A DNA stretch of 14,631 nt from Oscillospiraceae bacterium (GTDB lineage Bacteria > Bacillota > Clostridia > Oscillospirales > Oscillospiraceae), in assembly GCA_017620315.1 (NCBI GenBank), contig JAFZQQ010000185.1:1-14631 (forward strand), given 5' to 3'. Below are positions 4,537-12,509 of the stretch, one piece after another (positions within the stretch are counted from its first letter, which is position 1; each line of letters starts with the position of its first letter). A program made the translations under genes and the position numbers. Below the pieces are notes generated by a model. It searched no databases, was not told where the DNA came from, and worked only from the letters and a program-made list of their open reading frames with translations.

Positions 4537-6885
4537 TCAGATCGCCATGCCGTTGATAAGCTTTTCGAGCATGGAGTCGTAGGTGGTCATCAGTCGGCAG
4601 GCTGCCGAATAAGCCTTTTGGAATTTCATCATATCCATCGCCTCGTCGTTGAGGTCAACGCCCATGACCGAATCGCGGTCGACATAGATCTCATCGGCGG
4701 TGGTGGTATAGTTGTCCAGCATGGTCTGGGTAATGTTTTCGTCCTTCGCAAGCGTTCCGGCGATAACGTCGGTCAGCATCTCCTGGAAGGTGCCCTCGAA
4801 CTTTGATCCGGTACCCTCGTTTTCAAAAACGTGCTCGCTGGTCATCACCGTGATCATGTGGCGGATATTGCTCTGCTCGCGGCTCATATTGTCCGCCTCG
4901 AAGTCCTTGGAACGCAGGACATGGTTGCGGCCGTGCGCCCAGTCGTTGGAGATGGAGATCGTCGCCGCGGTGATGCCGGTTATCTCATTTCCGTTGCCGC
5001 TGTTGCTGAAAAGCGGCCCGCCCATGAGAGATTTGTATTCGTCTGCCGGAGCATACTTTGTGATATCCTTCTGATCCGCATCGGAAAGCACGTTCCCGTC
5101 CGCGTCGAGGAACTTTCCGTTCTCGTCGCGCTTGAAATACTTTGCGTAATCGTCCTTCAGGACATACTTGCTGTAGTCGTTCAGGTCGTCGCCCTGAAGC
5201 TCGTTGCCAGAGGCGTCCACAAACTTGCCGTTCGCATTCTTCTTGCAAAGGGTGTTGACGTCGATATAGTCCTTGCTGTAGAGCGTGTTGGTCTCGTTCA
5301 TGAGCTTTGCAAAGACGTTCGCAAGATTGTCCAGCGCCTTCTGATAGTACGGGATACCGCGCTTTGTTCCCGCGTCAGCGTCATAGTGTATGGGGTCGTA
5401 CTCGCTGCTGTTCTTGTCGTTGAGCGCGGCGCGGTTCGCGTTCGTATACTCGCCGGATTCGGTGAGCATCTCGCGCATCGCCTGCAGGCCGCCGGTCAGC
5501 TCCGTGTCCTTTATCAGCGTCACGTCCTCGGCTTTGACAGTGGCGTAGGAATATTTGCCCTCAATGTCCGCCTTGTTGTCGCCGTAGTTGTGGTAATGAA
5601 CAACATAGGTGTTTTTGTACTTTTCGGGCACGACGCCGTTTGCGTCCTTGAACTCGTCCTGACTGACATGGAAATACGGGATCTGCGGGTTATTATCGTT
5701 ATCCCTGTCGTCGCTCTTGGGATATCCGAACTGCTCGTTGAGCGCGTCCTCATACTGCTTTGCGATATCCGCGCTGGCAAAGGTCAGCGTCTCGACCTCG
5801 CCCTTGACCTCGTTCCACGCGTCCTCCTGACTGTAGAGCGGGTCATCCTTCGCCTTGGTGCCGGAATGGTACTCCGTCTCGTAAAGCGTCTTGAGCTCGT
5901 TGGGCTTGGCCGGGTCGGCTATGCCGCGAGAATCGCGCAGCACGGAGATCTCGAGGTCAAAATTATCATTGTCGGTGAAGCGGCGCTCAAGCACCGGGTC
6001 GCCGTTCTCGTCAAGCACGGGGCGGCCGCTCGCGTCGAGCTGGGGAAGCTCCTTCTCGACCTGAACGATGGAAAGCTGCGCGCCGTAGATACCGTCGATA
6101 AGCGTGCGCTCCGGATCTCCGCTGGTGGTTATCTTGAGCTTCTCGACCTCAACTCCGTCGCCCAGATCCTCCATCTCATAAATGACGTTGATGCCTATCT
6201 TTTTGGAAAGCTCGTCGATCAGCAGGTTGCGCTCATCCTTGAGCGTCAGTCCGGTTCCGCCGAAGATCTGCGTCTTTCGGATGGTCTCGTTCAGATCCCT
6301 TATCTTTTCAAGCGTGGTGTTGGTCGCGTCAAGCTCCTGCTTGAACTGCGCGGTCTGGTTCGCCATAAGGTTCTCAAGCTGCTTGGAATAGCTGTTGAAC
6401 TGCACGGCAAGCGCCTCGGCGGACGAGCGCACCAAAGCGTCGATATCGTCCTTGCCCGCGCTCGTATCCTTACTCAGCTCCTGAAGCTGCTGGATGAGAT
6501 CGTTGAAGCGTGCTTCAAGCACGCCCTCTCCGTCCTCGCCCTTGGCGACCTCGTCAAGGATAACGTCAAGCTGGTGCAGACCGTCCACCTTCGCCTCGGA
6601 CTCGCCGACACGGGTCATCTCGTTGCGATAGCGGATGTCGAGATACTGGTCGCGCGACTGATCGATACCCTTCGCCAGAACGCCGCCGTTCTCACGGAGG
6701 TCATACTTCGACTGGTAGCGGTCGGCGCCGCCAAAATACATCGACGACTGGTTCAGGTTTTCACGGGTATAGCCCTTGGTGTTGATATTTGAAATGTTGT
6801 TTCCGGATACGTTGAGCGCATGCTGCGCGACATAAATGCCCAGGCGCGCCATTGTAAACGTACCGAAGGTCGATGTATTGCCCAT
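4537..6885 (-). CDS. flgK: FlgK, flagellar hook-associated protein 1 (HAP1), enlarged
   Basis: The 782-residue product begins with the rod/hook-type D0 motif (FTMARLGIYVAQHALNVSGN followed by NISNINTKGYTRE) and ends with the paired C-terminal helix (VDLNDEAMDMMKFQKAYSAA, then MTTYDSMLEKLINGMAI). These ends identify FlgK, the first junction ring on the hook. Bacillus-type FlgK proteins are about 500-550 residues, so some 230 residues are extra. The expansion is in the middle and includes two copies of a 37-residue repeat (residues 548-617) and a short DASGRPVL/DENGDPVL doublet (DNA about 5988-6050). ATG at 6885 follows AAGGGG. It lies 45 bp after flgN, the gene for its presumed chaperone. The variable middle would be surface-exposed between hook and filament. 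Confidence 0.96.
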   Translation of the reverse strand: MGNTSTFGTFTMARLGIYVAQHALNVSGNNISNINTKGYTRENLNQSSMYFGGADRYQSKYDLRENGGVLAKGIDQSRDQYLDIRYRNEMTRVGESEAKVDGLHQLDVILDEVAKGEDGEGVLEARFNDLIQQLQELSKDTSAGKDDIDALVRSSAEALAVQFNSYSKQLENLMANQTAQFKQELDATNTTLEKIRDLNETIRKTQIFGGTGLTLKDERNLLIDELSKKIGINVIYEMEDLGDGVEVEKLKITTSGDPERTLIDGIYGAQLSIVQVEKELPQLDASGRPVLDENGDPVLERRFTDNDNFDLEISVLRDSRGIADPAKPNELKTLYETEYHSGTKAKDDPLYSQEDAWNEVKGEVETLTFASADIAKQYEDALNEQFGYPKSDDRDNDNNPQIPYFHVSQDEFKDANGVVPEKYKNTYVVHYHNYGDNKADIEGKYSYATVKAEDVTLIKDTELTGGLQAMREMLTESGEYTNANRAALNDKNSSEYDPIHYDADAGTKRGIPYYQKALDNLANVFAKLMNETNTLYSKDYIDVNTLCKKNANGKFVDASGNELQGDDLNDYSKYVLKDDYAKYFKRDENGKFLDADGNVLSDADQKDITKYAPADEYKSLMGGPLFSNSGNGNEITGITAATISISNDWAHGRNHVLRSKDFEADNMSREQSNIRHMITVMTSEHVFENEGTGSKFEGTFQEMLTDVIAGTLAKDENITQTMLDNYTTTADEIYVDRDSVMGVDLNDEAMDMMKFQKAYSAACRLMTTYDSMLEKLINGMAI
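5035..5244 (-). repeat. two tandem 37-residue repeats inside FlgK
   Basis: Residues 548-584 and 585-617 of FlgK align with a period of 37. Both copies share NGKF-x-DA-x-GN-x-L, then an acidic run, then D-x-[ST]-KY and D-[DE]-Y. Examples are NANGKFVDASGNELQGDD and DENGKFLDADGNVLSDAD. The second copy lacks the last few positions. DNA identity between copies is only partial, so the duplication is not recent or has diverged under selection. It lies in the outward-facing central part of FlgK, not in the conserved rod-like ends. Confidence 0.8.
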
Positions 6886-6930
6886 CTTCCGACACCCCTT
6901 TTCAAAACGCGCGGCGCGCCCTGCGGCGCA

Positions 6931-7368
6931 TCACGCGCGAATATCCGCGATCGTTCCCCCGCCGACCGGACGCTCGGATTCATCCGCAAGCATACGTTCG
7001 ATCTGGTGGAGATTGCACTCCAACGTCGTGCGCGCCACATCTGCCGCGCTGCGATAGAGCATATATCTTGAGCGAAGCTTCTCGGAGGCCTCTTCCGCTT
7101 CCTTCCGGATCTCCTGCGGGCATTGCAGCGCGAAGCCGGACAGGGTCACGTTTTGCAGACCCATCCCCTTCAAAAGCGTCTCCCGCTTCTTATCCATCGC
7201 GCGCAGGCTCAGGCTGAGCGCCTGTTCCCGCTTCATGCAGTCATCCACGGCAAGCAGATCGTCGTGTCTGACCGCAGCGGTCTTTTCCTTTGCAAGCTCC
7301 GTCAGCTGATCCAGCAGCTGGCCCAGCTGATCCATGAAGCCGAAGTATTCGCGGTAGGCCTCATACAT
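6931..7368 (-). CDS. flgN: FlgN, export chaperone for FlgK/FlgL
   Basis: This is a 145-residue, mainly helical protein with heptad-like patterns (MDQLGQLLDQLTELAKEKTA at the start, RKEAEEASEKLRSRYMLYRS in the second half) and the late Leu/Arg-rich helix CNLHQIERMLADES. Length and helical layout fit FlgN, a cytoplasmic chaperone that holds FlgK and FlgL for type III export. FlgN sequences are poorly conserved, so placement between flgM and flgK is a large part of the call. Its ATG at 7368 lies 1 nt after the flgM stop, indicating translational coupling. Confidence 0.88.
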   Translation of the reverse strand: MYEAYREYFGFMDQLGQLLDQLTELAKEKTAAVRHDDLLAVDDCMKREQALSLSLRAMDKKRETLLKGMGLQNVTLSGFALQCPQEIRKEAEEASEKLRSRYMLYRSAADVARTTLECNLHQIERMLADESERPVGGGTIADIRA

Positions 7369-7369
7369 A

Positions 7370-7675
7370 TCAGACTGCCTCCTCCAACAGAAGCATCTTC
7401 TTCGCGATCTCTCTCGCGTCTACCTGATAAGTGCCGTTTTGCACCTGCTCACGCAGCGCAGCGACCTGACCGGAGGAGGTTGCGGTGCGGACCTCCTGAG
7501 AAAGCTTGCCGCGCAGCGCCATCTCAAAGCTGCCGCGCGCGCTGCCGCCGGACAGCGTCACACTGTCGAAGCGGCGGTTCAGATCGTTCCGCTGTGTTTT
7601 CGCCATGCTTGCCTGATTCTGATAGACACGCGCGGCCGTCTCCGCAGCAGAGACGTTGGCTCCCGAGACTTTCAT
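7370..7675 (-). CDS. flgM: FlgM, anti-sigma-28 factor
   Basis: This small protein has 101 residues, a disordered polar N-terminal half and the FlgM C-terminal helices: KLSQEVRTATSSGQVAALRE, then VQNGTYQVDAREIAKKML. The NGTYxVDxxxIAxKML string is the family hallmark for binding sigma-28. FlgM holds sigma-28 inactive until it is exported through the completed hook-basal body, so late genes wait for hook completion. ATG at 7675 follows AAGGGGG. It opens the flgMNKL-yviE-fliW-csrA segment and has its own sigma-28-like promoter at 7759-7785, implying an autoregulatory loop. Confidence 0.96.
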   Translation of the reverse strand: MKVSGANVSAAETAARVYQNQASMAKTQRNDLNRRFDSVTLSGGSARGSFEMALRGKLSQEVRTATSSGQVAALREQVQNGTYQVDAREIAKKMLLLEEAV

Positions 7676-7758
7676 ACTCGAACGCCCCCTTCTTTCACAT
7701 CATAGGACGTCGCATCCCCGCGTCACATACGCCGCCATGCGCAGTCCTTACACTCTTA

Positions 7759-7785
7759 TCATCGGTTCGTAGCTCGAAATATTAA
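7759..7785 (-). promoter_or_regulatory. sigma-28 (SigD)-type promoter before flgM
   Basis: On the minus strand TTAA (7782-7785) is followed by exactly 15 bp and then ACCGATGA (7759-7766). The SigD consensus is TAAA-N15-GCCGATAT, so the spacing and the CCGAT core match. The same TTAA-N15-CCGAT arrangement occurs before cheA in this window, which supports both. It sits in the 125-bp cheB-flgM gap and would give a leader of about 75 nt. Confidence 0.68.
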
Positions 7786-7800
7786 TAGTCCCGGAAGAAT

Positions 7801-8892
7801 TTATTTCGATTTGAGGTGGCGCAGCAAAACGCCCGCAATGTCCTGGCAGGAAGCCTGAACCGTCACGGCGCCGATGTCGTAGGCGACGCCCGGCATGCCG
7901 TAGACCACGCAGCTCTCCTTGTCCTGTCCGATGGTATACGCGCCCTTCTGACGCATTTCGAGAAGTCCCTTCGCGCCGTCCGCGCCCATGCCCGTCATGA
8001 TGATGCCGACCATCTTGCACTGGACGTTCTGCGCCATAGAGGTGAACAGAGCGTCGACCGAGGGGCGGTGGCCGCTGACCTTCTCGCCGGGCTGGCAGCT
8101 CACGCGGTAGCCCGACGGGGAGCGCACAACGCGCATCTGAAGATCCGCCGGAGCGACCAGAGCGAGGCCCCGCTTTATATCGTCGCCGTCCTGCGCCTCG
8201 CGCACCTCCATCTTGCAGAGCTTGTTAAGGCGGTCGGCATACATTTTGGTGAAGCCCGTGGGCATGTGCTGGGTGATGAGCATGCCGGGGATATCCTCAG
8301 GCAGACGCTTCATCACCTCCAGCGTCGCCTCCGTACCTCCGGTGGACGCGCCGAGGCCGATAATGATCCTGTCGGAAACGGAAGCGCCGAGAGCGGGCGG
8401 AGCAATGGTCGTCGGCTGGGTCGCCGCAGCGACGCGCTCGGAATAGTGCGGGTCGCGCGCCTGCTGCACCCGCGCGTTCGCGGCGATATGCACCTTCTGG
8501 GTGAGCGTGGTGATAAAAGCCTCGTTGCTCTGCATGGAGTCGGGCTTGCGGACAAAGTCCACCGCGCCCGCGTGCAGCGCGTCGAAGACGCCTAAGTTGA
8601 GCGAAGAGCAAAGCACCACCGGCAGCGGATGCTCGGGAAGGAACTGCTTGAGAAATTCCATTCCGGTCATTCCGGGCATCTGCACGTCAAGCGTCATAAC
8701 ATCGGGGTTGAAGCGCCCGACCTTGTTCTTCGCGTCTATCGCGTTGATCGCGTAGCCCACGATTTCGATATCCGGATCCTGAGCAAGCCCTTCCATGATG
8801 ATCTTGCGCGCAAGCAGGGAGTCGTCCACCACCATGACGCGGATCTTTTTTCCCGCCTGTCCGGGCCTTGTAAATTTGGTTACCAAAGCCAT
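7801..8892 (-). CDS. cheB: CheB, chemotaxis receptor methylesterase/glutamine deamidase
   Basis: This 363-residue protein has the standard two-domain CheB layout. The receiver domain (about 16-140) has the acidic pair D23/D24 in VVDDS, the phosphorylated D69 in LDVQMPGMTGMEF and K116 in the KP motif. A linker of about 30 residues joins it to the esterase domain (about 173-360), which shows S183 (GASTGG), H209 (TQHMP) and D305 (TGMGADGA), the catalytic triad. It removes methyl groups from chemoreceptors when phosphorylated by CheA. There is no truncation. ATG at 8892 follows CCGGAGG (8901-8907 on the other strand), which lies directly beside the cheR stop. It is the last of the four che genes; no clear terminator separates it from flgM. 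Confidence 0.97.
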   Translation of the reverse strand: MALVTKFTRPGQAGKKIRVMVVDDSLLARKIIMEGLAQDPDIEIVGYAINAIDAKNKVGRFNPDVMTLDVQMPGMTGMEFLKQFLPEHPLPVVLCSSLNLGVFDALHAGAVDFVRKPDSMQSNEAFITTLTQKVHIAANARVQQARDPHYSERVAAATQPTTIAPPALGASVSDRIIIGLGASTGGTEATLEVMKRLPEDIPGMLITQHMPTGFTKMYADRLNKLCKMEVREAQDGDDIKRGLALVAPADLQMRVVRSPSGYRVSCQPGEKVSGHRPSVDALFTSMAQNVQCKMVGIIMTGMGADGAKGLLEMRQKGAYTIGQDKESCVVYGMPGVAYDIGAVTVQASCQDIAGVLLRHLKSK

Positions 8893-8908
8893 AATAGTGA
8901 CCTCCGGT

Positions 8909-9739
8909 CTATTGCTTTTGGAAAATAGCTGATGTTAACCGCTTCCATTTGGTATCGGGCGGAAGGTTTTCCGAAAGGCTTATGATGAGGTAGCCCCCAG
9001 GCACCGTCGCGTCGTACATGCGGTTGATAAGCGCGGTTTTCGTGGGTTGATCGAAATAGATCATCACGTTGCGGCAGAAAATAACGTCGAACTTTCGCTT
9101 GAACTTTATCGGATCCATCAGATTGAATTGACGGAAAATAACGTTGTCCTTGACCTTCTGAGCGATCTGGTAGCGGCCTCCGGACTGCGTGAAGTAATTT
9201 CTCTTCCAGGCCTCGGGCATGTTGTCCGGAAGCTGGTACACTCCGCGCTGCGCCTTTTTCAGCACGTCCACGCTCAGGTCGGTCGCAAGCATGCGCGCGT
9301 CCCACTCGCGCCAGCGCGAGCCGAAATAGTCCATCATGTACATCGTGACGTTGTACGGCTCCTCGCCGGAGGAACACGCCGCGCTCCAGATGGAAAGCAC
9401 CTTGTCGCCGGCATGCTTTTTCTCGATATCGGGGAGTATCGTCTGCACATAGAAATCAAAGGAGTCGGTTTCTCGCTGAAAATAGGTGTAATTTGTCGTC
9501 AGCTTGCTGAGAAGCTCGTTGATATCGTCGCCGCTGCCGTGATTGAGCAGAAAGTCGACATACTCCTTGAAGTCGCCGAAGCCCTTGTTTTTTATCACCG
9601 TGCCAAGCCTGCTCTGTATGAGCTGGCGCTTGGCGTGGAGGTCTATGCCGTAATTGCTCTGCACGAAATTGACCATGCGGTTAAAATCCGCGTCGGAAAT
9701 GGTCAGTTCTCTCAGGTGAGCGTGCTTTTCCTCGCTCAT
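8909..9739 (-). CDS. cheR: CheR, chemoreceptor glutamate methyltransferase
   Basis: This 276-residue protein has an N-terminal helical CheR domain (to about residue 75), the TTNYTYFQRE motif (81-90), the S-adenosylmethionine loop WSAACSSGEEPY (118-129), the ATDLS segment (152-156) and the FCRNVMIYFD motif (221-230). These are the full CheR set. It methylates glutamates on methyl-accepting chemotaxis proteins, opposing CheB. ATG at 9739 is preceded by AAAGGGGG at a somewhat long spacing of about 11 nt. A 12-bp stem-loop lies 37 bp upstream of its start, in the gap after cheW. It lies 16 bp before cheB. Confidence 0.97.
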   Translation of the reverse strand: MSEEKHAHLRELTISDADFNRMVNFVQSNYGIDLHAKRQLIQSRLGTVIKNKGFGDFKEYVDFLLNHGSGDDINELLSKLTTNYTYFQRETDSFDFYVQTILPDIEKKHAGDKVLSIWSAACSSGEEPYNVTMYMMDYFGSRWREWDARMLATDLSVDVLKKAQRGVYQLPDNMPEAWKRNYFTQSGGRYQIAQKVKDNVIFRQFNLMDPIKFKRKFDVIFCRNVMIYFDQPTKTALINRMYDATVPGGYLIISLSENLPPDTKWKRLTSAIFQKQ

Positions 9740-9776
9740 GTGCCCGAAAGCCCCCTTTCTAAAACAGTAACGCGCA

Positions 9777-9806
9777 CGCGCCCTCCTCTGAAACGAGGAG
9801 GACGCG
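9777..9806 (-). other. strong stem-loop in the cheW-cheR gap
   Basis: On the minus strand CGCGTCCTCCTC (9806-9795) pairs along its full 12 bases with GAGGAGGGCGCG (9788-9777) around the loop GTTTCA. The pair at 9802/9781 is G-T, allowed in minus-strand RNA, but would be A-C on the plus strand, so the structure fits the che mRNA better. No immediate T run follows (TTTT appears only about 17 nt later), so it is not a classic terminator. It may act as an mRNA processing or stability element, or lower cheR-cheB expression relative to cheA-cheW. Confidence 0.6.
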
Positions 9807-9838
9807 AACGCCTTGGCGCAGGGTTTCCCCTTGCCATA

Positions 9839-10321
9839 TTACTCGCTCATATGGATAAGCGCCGGTGCGTCGAGCAGCATGACCGTGCTCGTGCCGCCGG
9901 GTATGGTGCACATACCGTTGACCATCGGATGCTCGTTCTGCGGGGGCACGGGAAGAATGGCGGACTTGGAAATATCCACCATGCGGTCAACCGTGTCGAC
10001 CAAAATGCCGATGGTGACGCCGTTGATGTCCAGAATGATCGCGCAAGGCTCGCCCTCGGGATAACGGCCGAGCATCAGTCTGAAGTCGATGATTGGCACC
10101 ACCGCGCCGCGGAGGTTGATCACGCCCGCGATATAGTCGGGCACCATGGGGATCCGCGTAACGTCGACATGCGTGAATATCTCCACAACAACGTCCGTGC
10201 TCATAGCGTAAAGAATATCGCTGTAGCGGAAAATGAGATATTTTGATTCGTCGGACTCGCGAACATTGTCCGACAGGGCATGCTCCAGATCATCCTTCTG
10301 AAACAGCATTTCTTCTGACAT
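9839..10321 (-). CDS. cheW: CheW, chemoreceptor-kinase coupling protein
   Basis: The product has 160 residues from the ATG at 10321, which follows AAAGGAGAG. An in-frame ATG 18 codons upstream lies inside the end of cheA and lacks this site, so it is rejected as the start. After a 25-residue charged N-terminal extension comes a CheW domain: YLIFRYSDILYAMS, VPDYIAGVINLRGAVVPIID with the conserved NLRG (69-72), and IGILVDTVD (104-112). CheW links CheA to receptors in arrays at the membrane. It begins 19 bp after the cheA stop. CheV is excluded because there is no receiver domain. Confidence 0.96.
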   Translation of the reverse strand: MSEEMLFQKDDLEHALSDNVRESDESKYLIFRYSDILYAMSTDVVVEIFTHVDVTRIPMVPDYIAGVINLRGAVVPIIDFRLMLGRYPEGEPCAIILDINGVTIGILVDTVDRMVDISKSAILPVPPQNEHPMVNGMCTIPGGTSTVMLLDAPALIHMSE

Positions 10322-10340
10322 GGCGTTATCTCTCCTTTTC

Positions 10341-12440
10341 TCAGTTCTGAGCAGTGTAGATGTTGGCAACGTCAAGTATGATGCTTATGCTGCCGTCGCC
10401 GAGGATCGTGCATCCGGAAATACCGGAGTTCTTGATGCCGAAGTTGTTGACGTACTCCGGAAGCGGCTTGACGACCACCTGCTGCTCGCCGATCAACTGG
10501 TCGACAAACAGGCAGAAGGAATTGTCGCCGGACTCCACCCAGAGAAGAACGCCGTCGTTAAAGCTGTCCACTCCCTCGGCAATGCTGTAGAACTCTTTCG
10601 CACGGATGATGGAGTAGAAGTTGTCGACTATCTTTATCATCTCGCCGTGCGTCTCGTCCTGAATGATATGCATATCGGAAGCCTTGAAGATCTGGCGGAT
10701 ATTCGCGATGGGCACGGTGAAGATGCTCTCTCCGACAGAGACCTCCATGCCGTCCATGATGGCCATGGTCAGAGGGATCTTAAGCGTTGTGGTCATGCCC
10801 TTGCCGAGCTCGCTGGAGATCGTGACGGTACCGCCGCAGCTTTCGACATTGCTCTTGACGACGTCCATTCCGACGCCTCGCCCGGAATACTCCGTGACCT
10901 CGGTGTTGGTCGAGAAGCCCGGCATAAGCAGGAAGTTGAGTATATCCTTGTGGCTGTAATCCACGCCCGGCTGAGCAAGACCCTGACGGATGGCCTTGTT
11001 GAGAACCGCCTCGTCGTTAACGCCGCGTCCGTCGTCGATGATCTCGATGATGACCTCGCTGCCGGTCTGGCGCGCGGCGAGGATGATCTGGCCGACGGGA
11101 TCCTTGCCGGCGGCGATCCGCTCGGACTTGTTCTCCTCGATGCCGTGGTCCATGGAGTTGCGGACGATGTGCATGATCGGGTCGGATATGGAGTCGACGA
11201 TGGTCTTGTCGACTTCGGTATCCTCGCCTTCGAGAATGAGGTTCGCCTCGCGGTCGAGCTTTTTGCTCATGTCGCGCACGATACGCTTCATCTTCTGGAA
11301 GGTGCCGGAAACCGGGACCATGCGCAGGCTCATCGCAACATCCTGAAGCTGGTCGGTAAGGGAGCGGAGCTGACGCGCCGCCTTGGTGAAGTTGTCAAGC
11401 TTGAGGCCCTTGAGATCGGGGCTGGCGGTGACCTGGGCCTCGGTGATGACGATCTCGCTGACGACCGCCATCAGCGTGTCGAGCTTGGAGAGGCTGACGC
11501 TGATCAGGCTTTCCTTCGCGTGCTGCTGCTTTGCGGCGGTCTGAGCCGCGGCACTCTGCTGCTGCGGCGCCTCCGCCGCGGGAGCGCTGCCCGTGCTCGC
11601 CGTCTGAGCGGCCTGAACGGTCTCCGTCGAGGCGGCAGCCTGCGCCTCGATGCCGGGAGCAAAGTCAAAGGGCAGGAACTCGCGCACCGAGCCCGTCTCC
11701 CTCACGGCGCCCTCCGCATTGCCGCGGTCGCCCTCGGTCTTGAAGCGGAGGAAGAAGCCGTTGTCAACGATAAAGGTCGCAGTCTCGGGGTTGAGCTGCA
11801 CATCGGGAGGCAAAAAGTCAAAGGCGTTCTCGTCCACGACCTCCTTTACGGAGTTGACGAGCATCATCGCGCGCAGATTCTCCATGCCCGCGCCTTCGTC
11901 GAAAAATACCTGCAGGCCATAGGGAAAGCTCGCGCTGCCGTAAGCCATAAGCTCTCCGCTGGCAGGCGCCGACGCGGAAGCGGCCTCCGGAGCGGCGGCG
12001 CCCTGCGCCGGGGAATCATCCCCTCCGCCCTCGCCGGAAATTTTATTGGCAAAGGTATTAATTTTATTAAGGAATGTGTCGATATCATTGGAAAGCGGCT
12101 GGTCGTTCTCGATCTTCTCGATCTCCGCACGGAAGAAGTCGATGGATTCAAAAATCAAGTCAAAGAGGTTTGGCTTGAGTTCGTCAGGTATAGCGTCCAT
12201 CGTTTTCTCGCGAATGACAAAGAACATATCCTCGATGCGGTGGGCAATCGTCATCAGCGAGTTGAATTCCATCATTGCGGACGATCCCTTGATCGTATGC
12301 ATGATTCGGAAAATCTCGTTCACCGCTTCCTGTGAGAAGGTCTTCGCCTGCTCGCTTTGGAGGATCAGGTCATCCAACTGTTCCAGCATGGAGTGCATCT
12401 CGAACAGATACGCATCCATCATGTCGTTGCCCATACCCAT
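10341..12440 (-). CDS. cheA: CheA, chemotaxis histidine kinase
   Basis: This is a 699-residue protein. Domains in order: P1/Hpt (1-130) with the phospho-accepting H48 in MHTIKGSSAMM; an intermediate domain (about 174-257) in the place of the CheY/CheB-docking P2; an Ala/Gln/Ser-rich linker (258-308); dimerisation P3 (311-375); kinase P4 with the N box HIVRNSMDHGIE (424-435), G1 DDGRG (469-473) and G2 GRGVGM (520-525); and a CheW-like P5 (562-695). All catalytic motifs are intact. ATG at 12440 follows AGGGGTG at 8-nt spacing; an in-frame ATG 18 codons upstream lies close to the promoters and has no ribosome binding site. It heads the cheA-W-R-B segment. CheA autophosphorylates and passes phosphate to CheY and CheB; cheY is not in the window. 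Confidence 0.97.
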   Translation of the reverse strand: MGMGNDMMDAYLFEMHSMLEQLDDLILQSEQAKTFSQEAVNEIFRIMHTIKGSSAMMEFNSLMTIAHRIEDMFFVIREKTMDAIPDELKPNLFDLIFESIDFFRAEIEKIENDQPLSNDIDTFLNKINTFANKISGEGGGDDSPAQGAAAPEAASASAPASGELMAYGSASFPYGLQVFFDEGAGMENLRAMMLVNSVKEVVDENAFDFLPPDVQLNPETATFIVDNGFFLRFKTEGDRGNAEGAVRETGSVREFLPFDFAPGIEAQAAASTETVQAAQTASTGSAPAAEAPQQQSAAAQTAAKQQHAKESLISVSLSKLDTLMAVVSEIVITEAQVTASPDLKGLKLDNFTKAARQLRSLTDQLQDVAMSLRMVPVSGTFQKMKRIVRDMSKKLDREANLILEGEDTEVDKTIVDSISDPIMHIVRNSMDHGIEENKSERIAAGKDPVGQIILAARQTGSEVIIEIIDDGRGVNDEAVLNKAIRQGLAQPGVDYSHKDILNFLLMPGFSTNTEVTEYSGRGVGMDVVKSNVESCGGTVTISSELGKGMTTTLKIPLTMAIMDGMEVSVGESIFTVPIANIRQIFKASDMHIIQDETHGEMIKIVDNFYSIIRAKEFYSIAEGVDSFNDGVLLWVESGDNSFCLFVDQLIGEQQVVVKPLPEYVNNFGIKNSGISGCTILGDGSISIILDVANIYTAQN

Positions 12441-12509
12441 AAAAACTTCACCCCTATTTTTTTTGTTGTGACCAAGCAAAAACCGCCTGTTCACGGTCTC
12501 TTAAATTTT

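Noticed and set aside
4831..6792. 653-codon open frame on the plus strand opposite flgK
   Set aside because: It lies wholly antisense to flgK. GC-rich third codon positions of flgK suppress stops in this frame; the product is Val/Leu/Arg-rich without a recognisable domain, and no ribosome binding site supports it.
7676..7800. Terminator between cheB and flgM
   Set aside because: No stem with a following T run was found on the minus strand, so the che and flg segments may be partly co-transcribed.
8354..8361. Exact GCCGATAA on the plus strand inside cheB, like a sigma-28 -10 box
   Set aside because: No TAAA or TTAA box lies about 15 bp upstream; it is within a coding region and points against the gene.
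10322..10375. 18-codon N-terminal extension of CheW
   Set aside because: It lies in the end of cheA in another frame; the ATG at 10321 has AAAGGAGAG just upstream.
10320..12335. 671-codon open frame on the plus strand opposite cheA
   Set aside because: Same cause: it is antisense to a fully motif-supported cheA and its composition is that of a reverse-strand shadow.
12441..12494. 18-codon N-terminal extension of CheA
   Set aside because: The first ATG lies close behind the predicted transcription start without a ribosome binding site; ATG 12440 has AGGGGTG at 8 nt and gives the normal P1 start.
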